From NCBI GenBank assembly GCA_035491895.1, contig DATJJY010000006.1:1-7296 (forward strand): a DNA stretch of 7,296 nt, read 5' to 3'. The first letter of the stretch is position 1. Every line of letters starts with the position of its first letter. The notes beneath the pieces are model-generated. The model saw only the letters and a program-made list of their open reading frames with translations. It made no database searches and was not told the DNA's origin. The DNA is from DASTHG01 sp035491895 (lineage in GTDB: Bacteria > Gemmatimonadota > Gemmatimonadetes > Gemmatimonadales > GWC2-71-9). The position numbers were made by a program, and so were the translations under genes. This document shows positions 1 to 5,659 of the stretch, in pieces.

Positions 1-1
1 A

Positions 2-418
2 TCCCCACGAGCCGCCGGTGGCCCGATCGTGGCCGGCACCTGGACCTCGAACAAGTTCGCGGGTCGCGCGCCGCTCGCAGGAACGCTGGTGCGGTTCTTC
101 CTCGGACGGGCCGGCAGCGAGAGCGTGGTCGATCAGTCGGATGACCAGCTGGTCGCGCTCACCCGCGCCGAGCTGACGCGACTCTGCGGTGTGACGGCGA
201 CCCCCGCTCTCGTGCGCGTGTTCCGCTGGCCACGGTCGATGCCGCAGTACGTGCTCGGACATCTCGCACGGCTCGAGCGGCTCGACGAGCTGATGCGCGG
301 GGTCCCTGGAGTGCTGTTGGCAGGTGCCTCGTATCGCGGAGTCGTGATCCCCGATTGTATCGCATCGGGATGGGCGGCTGCCGGCAATGCATTGGGACAG
401 CTCGGAGCGGCGGCATGA
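2..418 (+). CDS. hemY: Protoporphyrinogen/coproporphyrinogen oxidase, FAD-dependent, C-terminal part (5' cut by window)
   Basis: This is the C-terminal 138 residues of a FAD-dependent porphyrinogen oxidase, which removes six electrons from protoporphyrinogen IX or coproporphyrinogen III late in heme synthesis. The reading frame is open from the first base of the window, so the GTG at 29 is internal. Diagnostic parts are a TWTSNKF segment near the start, the RWPRSMPQYVLGHLARLE stretch, and the C-terminal flavin-contacting block GVLLAGASYRGVVIPDCIASG followed by an Ala-rich helix, all typical of HemY/HemG/CgoX. The stop overlaps the hemL start as ATGA, so the two genes are probably translationally coupled. 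Sequence cannot show whether the substrate is the proto- or the copro- form (CgoX of the coproporphyrin-dependent branch). The family call is firm; the N-terminal FAD-binding fold lies outside the window. Confidence 0.9.
   Translation, partial: SPRAAGGPIVAGTWTSNKFAGRAPLAGTLVRFFLGRAGSESVVDQSDDQLVALTRAELTRLCGVTATPALVRVFRWPRSMPQYVLGHLARLERLDELMRGVPGVLLAGASYRGVVIPDCIASGWAAAGNALGQLGAAA
404..407 (+). promoter_or_regulatory. Ribosome-binding site of hemL
   Basis: GGAG lies seven bases upstream of the ATG at 415, inside the last codons of the preceding oxidase gene. It supports 415 as the hemL start over the in-frame upstream ATGs at 355 and 370, which would add 20 or 15 residues unlike any HemL N terminus. 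Confidence 0.65.
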
Positions 419-1731
419 CCGTGACCCCGGCTGCCACCACCTCGCGTTCGGCCGCGCTGTTTCAGGAGGCGCAGATGCTGCTGCCGGGAGGGGTCGATTC
501 TCCGGTGCGCGCATTCCGCGCCGTAGGGCTCGAGCCGCGCTTTATCGCGCGGGCTTCGGGTGCGTATCTCGAGGACGTGGATGGCCGGCGGTACCTGGAC
601 TACATGCTCTCCTGGGGCCCCCTGATCCTCGGCCATGCCCATCCCGCCGTGGTCACCGCCATCAGTGAAGCGGCGGCGCGGGGCACGAGCTTCGGGGCCC
701 CGAGCCCGCTCGAGGTCGAGCTGGCGCGATTGATCCAGCGATTCGTCCCCAGCATGGAAATGCTGCGGTTCGTGAATTCGGGGACCGAAGCGACGATGAG
801 CGCGCTGCGTGTCGCGCGGGCGTTCACCGGGCGGGCCAAGATCGTCAAGTTCGCCGGCTGCTACCACGGGCACGCCGACCTGCTGCTCGTGCAGGCGGGA
901 TCCGGCGTCGCGACACTCGGCCTCCCGGACTCACCCGGCGTTCCCCCGGGGACAGTCGCCGACACCCTGGTCGCGCCGTTCAACGATCTCCCGGCCGTCC
1001 TGCGGCTGTTCGAAACATTCCCCCGGGACATCGCGGCGGTGATCGTGGAGCCGGTCGCGGGAAATATGGGCGTCGTGACGCCAGTCCCGGGATTTCTGGA
1101 GGGGCTCCGCGCGGTCACGCGCTCGCACGGCGCGCTCTTGATCTTCGACGAAGTGATGACCGGGTTCCGCGTGCATCCAGGCGGCGCCCAGGGACTTATG
1201 GGCGTGACTCCCGATCTCACGACGCTCGGCAAGGTGATCGGCGGCGGGCTGCCCGTGGGCGCGTACGGCGGGCGGCGCGACATCATGGAGCTCGTGGCAC
1301 CGGCGGGGCCGGTCTATCAGGCCGGGACGCTGTCCGGCAACCCGCTGGCGATGACCGCGGGAATCGTCACGCTCTCGGAGCTCGCACGACCGGGCGTGTG
1401 GCAGTCGATCGACCGAACGGCGGCAGATCTGGCAGGGCGTCTCGAGGCGGCGGCCCGTGCGGCCCAAGTGCCCGTGGTCGTCAACCGGTCGGGCACGATG
1501 CTGACCGTGTTTTTCGCCGACGCCCCGGTCACCGACTGGGAAAGTGCCCGGCGAGCGGACACCAAGCGCTTCGCCCGCTTCTTTCGGTCGCTGCTGGCTT
1601 CGGGCGTGTACTGGGTCCCCGCGCAGTTCGAGGCGGCGTTTCTCTCCGCGGCGCATGGCGTGACGGAGTTGGACCTCACTGAAGCGGCCGCCGTTCGCGC
1701 GTTGACGGCGGCCAGAAACGGAGCCGGCTGA
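415..1731 (+). CDS. hemL: Glutamate-1-semialdehyde 2,1-aminomutase
   Basis: This PLP enzyme of 438 residues, the usual HemL length, converts glutamate-1-semialdehyde to 5-aminolevulinate, the last step of the C5 route to tetrapyrroles, in the cytosol. With the start at 415, key residues fall on the well-known cyanobacterial numbering: the Schiff-base lysine is K273 in TTLGKVIGGGLPVG, the pyridine-nitrogen aspartate is D245 in IFDEVMTGFRV, Y150 lies in CYHGHADL, and M248 is the position linked to gabaculine resistance in Synechococcus. Other hallmarks are LPGGVDSPVRAF near the N terminus, NSGTEATMSALRVAR, GLPDSPGVP and QAGTLSGNPLAM. The start overlaps the upstream oxidase stop by four bases, and the stop overlaps the next start by one base, so the gene sits in the middle of an operon. 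Its presence implies that a glutamyl-tRNA reductase is encoded elsewhere. Confidence 0.97.
   Translation: MTVTPAATTSRSAALFQEAQMLLPGGVDSPVRAFRAVGLEPRFIARASGAYLEDVDGRRYLDYMLSWGPLILGHAHPAVVTAISEAAARGTSFGAPSPLEVELARLIQRFVPSMEMLRFVNSGTEATMSALRVARAFTGRAKIVKFAGCYHGHADLLLVQAGSGVATLGLPDSPGVPPGTVADTLVAPFNDLPAVLRLFETFPRDIAAVIVEPVAGNMGVVTPVPGFLEGLRAVTRSHGALLIFDEVMTGFRVHPGGAQGLMGVTPDLTTLGKVIGGGLPVGAYGGRRDIMELVAPAGPVYQAGTLSGNPLAMTAGIVTLSELARPGVWQSIDRTAADLAGRLEAAARAAQVPVVVNRSGTMLTVFFADAPVTDWESARRADTKRFARFFRSLLASGVYWVPAQFEAAFLSAAHGVTELDLTEAAAVRALTAARNGAG
1720..1723 (+). promoter_or_regulatory. Ribosome-binding site of the radical SAM gene
   Basis: GGAG lies seven bases before the ATG at 1731, within the final hemL codons. 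It has the same sequence and spacing as the hemL site, which supports both starts and points to coordinated translation. Confidence 0.6.
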
Positions 1732-2843
1732 TGGTCGATGCGAAGCTGGTGGGCGATCGCTTTCCCGGGTTCGTCTACGGCGATGCCCCTCGCAACGTGT
1801 ACTGGGAGATCACGATCGCCTGCGACCTGGCGTGCCGCCACTGCCGGGCCAACGCGATCCACGACCGGGACGCCGCCGAGCTCGACACCGCGCTCGGGCA
1901 AGCGCTGCTGGACGACGTCCGGTCGATGGGGAGCATGCTGATACTCACGGGCGGGGACCCGATGAAGCGACCCGACCTGTTCGACCTCATCGACTACGGT
2001 CGCGGCCTCGGTGTCCCGATCTCCATCACGCCCAGCACGACGCCCCTCCTCACGCGCGATGCCATCGCCCGGTTTCGGGAGCTCGGTGTCGCGGCGCTCG
2101 GCGTGAGCCTCGATGGCCCGAGCCCCGAGGTGCATGACGCCTTCCGGGGTGTCGCCGGCACGTTCGACCGGGCACTTGCGGTGCTGGGGTGGGCCCGCGA
2201 GGTGGGGATGCCGGTTCAGGTGAACACGACCATCACGCGCCGGACGCTGTCGCATCTCCCCGCGTTATATCGCCTGCTGCAGGAGCGCGCGGTGCCTCCG
2301 GTACGGCGCTGGAGCCTCTTTCTGCTGGTGCCGGTCGGCCGGGGCGCCGCGCTGGGAATTCCCAGCGCCGCAGAGATCGAGCGGCTGTTCGACTGGGTGT
2401 ACGAGATCTCGGCGGAGGCCGACTTTCATGTCGGCACGATCGAGGCACCCCACTTCCGGCGTTACTGGATCGCGCGCAAGGTCGTCGAGGGCATGCCGCC
2501 GGCCGCCATGAATGCCGCGGCGAAGCGCATGGGCTTCGGCGCGCGCGACGGTAACGGCGTCGTGTTCGTCTCCCATCGAGGAGATGTCTATCCCGCGGGA
2601 TTTCTCCCCTACCCGCTGCTCGGGAACGTGCGCGAGCGGCGTTTGTCGGACATCTACCGCGATACCCCGGCCCTGCGCCAGCTGCGCGACATGGATGCAC
2701 TGGGCGGGAAGTGCGGGCGATGTGACTATCGCTGGGCGTGCGGCGGCTCGCGCGCGCGCGCCTATGCCATGACCGGCGATCTGATGGCCTCCGACCCGTT
2801 CTGTGCCTACGAACCGCCGTCCACGGCGGTGCCCCGTTTGTGA
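1731..2843 (+). CDS. Radical SAM/SPASM protein, NirJ/AhbD-like
   Basis: This 370-residue radical SAM enzyme has an additional C-terminal iron-sulfur site. The SAM-binding 4Fe-4S motif CxxxCxxC is C31, C35 and C38 in WEITIACDLACRHCRA; it is followed by the SAM-amino-group motif TGGDP (73-77), then SLDGPSPEVHDAFRGV and FLLVPVGRG. The C-terminal SPASM-like cluster has C328-x2-C331-x5-C337 and C358, in a GGSRARAYAMTGD context. This layout matches the family holding the heme enzymes NirJ, AhbC and AhbD; from memory it looks closest to the TIGR04053 subgroup, whose function I believe is unproven. The gene starts within the hemL stop codon (TGATG) and follows two heme genes, so a tetrapyrrole step such as propionate decarboxylation of coproheme is a reasonable inference. 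A peptide-modifying role is less likely, since I see no short precursor gene beside it. Class is firm, substrate is not. Confidence 0.9.
   Translation: MVDAKLVGDRFPGFVYGDAPRNVYWEITIACDLACRHCRANAIHDRDAAELDTALGQALLDDVRSMGSMLILTGGDPMKRPDLFDLIDYGRGLGVPISITPSTTPLLTRDAIARFRELGVAALGVSLDGPSPEVHDAFRGVAGTFDRALAVLGWAREVGMPVQVNTTITRRTLSHLPALYRLLQERAVPPVRRWSLFLLVPVGRGAALGIPSAAEIERLFDWVYEISAEADFHVGTIEAPHFRRYWIARKVVEGMPPAAMNAAAKRMGFGARDGNGVVFVSHRGDVYPAGFLPYPLLGNVRERRLSDIYRDTPALRQLRDMDALGGKCGRCDYRWACGGSRARAYAMTGDLMASDPFCAYEPPSTAVPRL
2349..2368. repeat. Perfect 20-bp palindrome inside the radical SAM gene
   Basis: Ten base pairs on each side of an AATT centre are exactly self-complementary, reading GCGCTGGGAA then TTCCCAGCGC. 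It encodes the segment ALGIPSA just after the VPVGRG motif. It could be an operator-like site or may have no function, and codon choice alone could produce it. Confidence 0.6.
2813..2830 (+). terminator. Hairpin at the 3' end of the radical SAM gene, possible terminator
   Basis: An 8-base arm ACCGCCGT is followed after two bases by its exact complement ACGGCGGT; a realistic fold is six G/C-rich pairs closing a six-base loop. Downstream comes GCCCCGTTTGTGA, which has only a short T run. The hairpin lies in the last codons, 10 bases before the stop, where it could end or stabilise the heme operon transcript ahead of the hydrolase gene. The weak T tract makes intrinsic termination uncertain. Confidence 0.3.
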
Positions 2844-2904
2844 CCGCGACATGATAGCCGTAATCCACTTGCTCGAGCCCGTCCTCAGCGGAATCTTCCG
2901 GACC

Positions 2905-4728
2905 ATGCACACTTCCATCGCTGTCGCCACACTCGTCGCCGTTATGGGAGGGAAAACCCTCCAAGCCCAGCAGCCTCCTGCCGACACCAGCTACGCGCGC
3001 TCCGATACTATGATCGCGGCGCGGGACGGCACGCGCCTCTTCACCGCGATCCTCGTGCCCAAGAACGCGACTGGGCCGTTGCCGATCCTGATGGACCGCA
3101 CGCCATACGGGGCGAAGGACTATGCGGTGTTCCTGAGCCGCGGTGCGAAAGGGTTCGGGCTCGACGGCTACATCCTGGTGGTGCAGGACATCCGCGGCCG
3201 CTTCGGCTCGGAAGGGACGTTCGACATGAACCGGCCGCCGCATTCAGGGCCCCAAGGGACGGACGAGAGCACCGACACCTACGACACGATCGACTGGCTC
3301 GTCAAGCACCTGCCGAACAACAACGGCAAGGTCGGGGTGCTGGGCATCTCGTATCCCGGATGGCTCACGTCGGTGGCCGGCATCGGCGCGCACCCGGCGC
3401 TCAAGGCGATCGCCCCGCAGGCGCCGATGGGCGACACCTGGATGGGAGACGATTTCTTCCACCAGGGCGCGTTTCGCCTGACGTATGGACTCGAGTACTC
3501 CTGGGAGATGGAAGCATCGAGCGATCTGTCGGTGACGCCCTCTCCGGCACGCTACGACACCTACGAGTGGTATCGCTCCTTCCCCACGCTCGGCGCGCTC
3601 GCGCGCGCGGTCGGTGCGGATCGCTGGCCCACCTGGCGCCGCTTCGTCGCCCATCCGGCGTACGACTCGGCGTGGCAGGCGCGTTCGCTGCCCCGCTACT
3701 TCACGCATACGACTGTGCCCACGATGACGGTCGGCGGCTGGTGGGACCAGGAGGACGAATACGGCCCCCTCGCGAGCTACGCCTCGCTCGAGAAGACCGA
3801 CAGCGCGCACCTCAACCACCTCGTCATGGGACCGTGGTATCACGGACAGTGGTTCGCCGATTCCGGCATCGCGCTCGGCAACGTGCGGTTCGGTCGCACG
3901 ACCGGCGCCGACTACCGGGCGTTGCAGTCGCGCTGGTTCGCCTACTGGTTGAAGGGAGAAGGGGACGGGAAGTTCGCCGAGGCGACCGTGTTCGATGCGG
4001 GCACGAACGAGTGGCGCACCTTCGATCGGTGGCCACCCGGCGGAGCGGCGCACAAACACCTCTACTTTCAGGCGGGGGGTGTGTTGTCGTTCGATCCGCC
4101 GACGGCGGCAAGCGGCAGCGATCAGTTCGTCTCAGATCCGGCGCACCCCGTTCCCTACCGGCCTCGTCCCGTCGAGCGCACCTATTCGCAGACGTCCCGC
4201 TGGCGGCGCTGGGAGACAGAGGATCAGCGCTTCGTGGACGGTCGCCCCGACGTGCTCACCTGGCAGACGGCGCCGCTGGAGAACGACGTGACGCTGGCGG
4301 GTGACGTGCGCGCGCATCTCTACGCCGCGACCACCGGGAGCGACGCCGATTGGGTGGTCAAGCTGATCGACGTCTATCCCGACACGATCGCCGACCGGCC
4401 GACGATGGGTGGATACGAGCTGATGGTGACGGGAGAGATCATGCGCGGCCGCTATCGCGAGAGCTGGGAGCATCCCAAGGCGATCACGCCGAACCAGACC
4501 CTCGCGTATACAGTGGACCTGCACCAGCAGGCGTACACCTTCCGCAAAGGCCATCGCATCATGGTGCAGGTACAGAGCACCTGGTTTCCGCTGTACGACC
4601 GCAATCCGCAGACGTTTGTCCCGAATATTTTCCTGGCGGAGCCGGGGGACTACCGGTCACGCACGCATAGCGTCTACCGGACGGCCCGGAATGCGTCAAA
4701 TGTGGAGATCGATGTCCTGACGAAATGA
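2905..4728 (+). CDS. Exported CocE/NonD-family serine hydrolase (X-Pro dipeptidyl-peptidase / alpha-amino-acid ester hydrolase type)
   Basis: This is a 607-residue alpha/beta-hydrolase of the superfamily that includes cocaine esterase, glutaryl-7-ACA acylase and alpha-amino-acid ester hydrolase. The catalytic serine is S149 in GISYPGW, the aspartate D281 in VGGWWDQED, and the histidine H313 in GPWYHGQW. Their spacings (132 and 32 residues) closely match the Ser205-Asp338-His370 triad I recall for Acetobacter turbidans ester hydrolase. The C-terminal part from about residue 350 to the end has the beta-sandwich PepX_C pattern (FDAGTNEWRTFDRWPP, LAEPGDYRSRTHSVYR). The chosen start gives a signal peptide with a hydrophobic core and likely cleavage after TLQA, so the enzyme is exported. 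In-frame ATGs at 2851 and 2803 are alternatives; the latter overlaps the upstream gene, and none has a strong ribosome-binding site. The substrate (peptide, ester or amide) cannot be fixed. It is probably a separate transcription unit from the heme genes. Confidence 0.9.
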   Translation: MHTSIAVATLVAVMGGKTLQAQQPPADTSYARSDTMIAARDGTRLFTAILVPKNATGPLPILMDRTPYGAKDYAVFLSRGAKGFGLDGYILVVQDIRGRFGSEGTFDMNRPPHSGPQGTDESTDTYDTIDWLVKHLPNNNGKVGVLGISYPGWLTSVAGIGAHPALKAIAPQAPMGDTWMGDDFFHQGAFRLTYGLEYSWEMEASSDLSVTPSPARYDTYEWYRSFPTLGALARAVGADRWPTWRRFVAHPAYDSAWQARSLPRYFTHTTVPTMTVGGWWDQEDEYGPLASYASLEKTDSAHLNHLVMGPWYHGQWFADSGIALGNVRFGRTTGADYRALQSRWFAYWLKGEGDGKFAEATVFDAGTNEWRTFDRWPPGGAAHKHLYFQAGGVLSFDPPTAASGSDQFVSDPAHPVPYRPRPVERTYSQTSRWRRWETEDQRFVDGRPDVLTWQTAPLENDVTLAGDVRAHLYAATTGSDADWVVKLIDVYPDTIADRPTMGGYELMVTGEIMRGRYRESWEHPKAITPNQTLAYTVDLHQQAYTFRKGHRIMVQVQSTWFPLYDRNPQTFVPNIFLAEPGDYRSRTHSVYRTARNASNVEIDVLTK

Positions 4729-4730
4729 GG

Positions 4731-4815
4731 GGGGAGGTTTGGAAGGTTGTCGAAGGTGGTGGAGGATGGTGGAGGTACTGTCACAACCTCCACCGAACTC
4801 CCCCGAAACCTCTCC
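4731..4815. terminator. Nested inverted repeats between convergent genes, probable bidirectional terminator
   Basis: An outer pair, GGGGAGGTTT (4731-4740) against AAACCTCTCC (4806-4815), pairs at ten positions with one G-U. An inner pair, GGTGGAGGT (4768-4776) against ACCTCCACC (4786-4794), is perfect around a nine-base loop. The whole element fills most of the 105 bases between two converging stop codons, which is where a two-way terminator is expected. There is no clear T tract after the inner hairpin on either strand, so the mechanism (intrinsic, Rho-assisted or structural) is open. Confidence 0.5.
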
Positions 4816-4833
4816 AACCTGGATCTTGAACCA

Positions 4834-5586
4834 TTACACGCGGCCGAGGCGCAGGGCCAGGTCCCAGCGTACGTCGCGGCGGCGGTCGGGATCGCCCCAC
4901 GCCGCGGAGAGTGCGCGTGCAAATCCGGCGTACGCCTCGCCACCGCGTGCGCGCTCGATCGCCTGCACCGCCGACCAGGTTCGCACGTACCCGAGCAGCT
5001 CCGGCAACGACCACGTCGCCGTCATCGCAAACGCCGGCGCTCGGATCTCCGGGAACGGAAACGGCAGGGAGCGATACCCTTCCTCTACGATGCGTCGCTC
5101 CTGCGGCCAGAACCCCGCCAGCGTCTGCCAATAGAAGCGGTCCACGATCGCGACCAGATCGCGCTCGACGTGCACCACGCCGTACGCCAGCAGGGCGATC
5201 AGGCCGCCGGGACGCACCACGCGCCGCACTTCGGCGTAGTAGCGCGGCAGATCGAACCAGTGCGCCGCTTGCGCCGCCACGGCCAGATCTGCCGACGCGG
5301 CATCGAGGCCGCTCGCCTCGGCGCTCGACTGCCGGTATTGGACCTGAGGGTGCGGCCGCGCTTGTGCGATCTGTGCGGCGCTCGGATCGGTCGCGATGAC
5401 CTTGTCGAAGCGCGCTGCGAGCAGCGTCGACAACTGTCCGGAGCCGCAGCCGGCGTCCCAGGCCAGGTCTCGATGTGCGGCCTGGTCGGCGAGATAGTCG
5501 ACCACGGCGGCGGGATACGTCGGCCGATGGACGGCGTATCCGGACGCGACGCCGGAAAAGTGATCCTTGAAGTCGGGCTGCCCCAT
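4834..5586 (-). CDS. Class I SAM-dependent methyltransferase
   Basis: This 250-residue Rossmann-fold methyltransferase is cytosolic, with no signal peptide. Motif I is DAGCGSG at 44-50, the acidic ribose-binding residue is D67 in IATDPS, motif II includes the QAAHWFD segment (106-112), and RVVRPGGLIAL (from about 122) is the usual post-motif III turn. The N-terminal FKDHFSGVASGYAVHRPTYP and the A-HWFD motif are typical of the Methyltransf_11 group that includes trans-aconitate methyltransferase Tmt1 and yeast Crg1, so a small carboxylic or lipid-like acceptor is possible but unproven. I chose the ATG at 5586 because the family pattern begins there; an upstream in-frame start at 5679 would add 31 unconserved residues and overlap the divergent peptidase gene. 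No strong ribosome-binding site is visible. The gene converges on the hydrolase gene and diverges from the M61 peptidase. Confidence 0.88.
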   Translation of the reverse strand: MGQPDFKDHFSGVASGYAVHRPTYPAAVVDYLADQAAHRDLAWDAGCGSGQLSTLLAARFDKVIATDPSAAQIAQARPHPQVQYRQSSAEASGLDAASADLAVAAQAAHWFDLPRYYAEVRRVVRPGGLIALLAYGVVHVERDLVAIVDRFYWQTLAGFWPQERRIVEEGYRSLPFPFPEIRAPAFAMTATWSLPELLGYVRTWSAVQAIERARGGEAYAGFARALSAAWGDPDRRRDVRWDLALRLGRV

Positions 5587-5659
5587 CGGTGGGCCTAACG
5601 ATAACTCAAACCGACGCCAGACCGGCGGCATCCCATCAGCGACCAAACGAGAGTGGCTC
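5587..5659. promoter_or_regulatory. Divergent intergenic region expected to carry promoters for both neighbours
   Basis: These 73 bases separate the starts of the minus-strand methyltransferase and the plus-strand peptidase, so both promoters or 5' leaders should lie here or extend into coding sequence. An A/T-richer patch (TAACGATAACTCAAA, about 5595-5609) is the only candidate -10-like area. I see no clear -35/-10 pair or operator repeat. Confidence 0.35.

Noticed and set aside
133..873. Minus-strand open frame of 246 codons opposite the oxidase and hemL
   Set aside because: It is antisense to two certain genes, its composition is low-complexity and Arg-rich, and no family is visible.
2749..2761. 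Alternating CG run as possible Z-DNA or a repeat element
   Set aside because: It simply encodes the conserved SRARA motif using the GC-rich codons preferred throughout the window.
1317..3243. Two long minus-strand open frames (312 and 336 codons) opposite hemL, the radical SAM gene and the hydrolase start
   Set aside because: They are antisense to genes with clear catalytic motifs, have Arg/Pro/His-rich compositions and show no recognisable domain. High GC makes such empty frames common.
4729..4833. CRISPR-like or mobile-element repeat, suggested by the repeated GGTGGAGG units
   Set aside because: There are no regularly spaced repeats with unique spacers, no target-site duplication and no transposase; a terminator-like element fits better.
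4747..5598. Plus-strand open frame of 283 codons over the methyltransferase
   Set aside because: It is the reverse complement of a gene with full SAM-binding motifs; its own product is Arg/His-rich and starts inside the terminator repeat.
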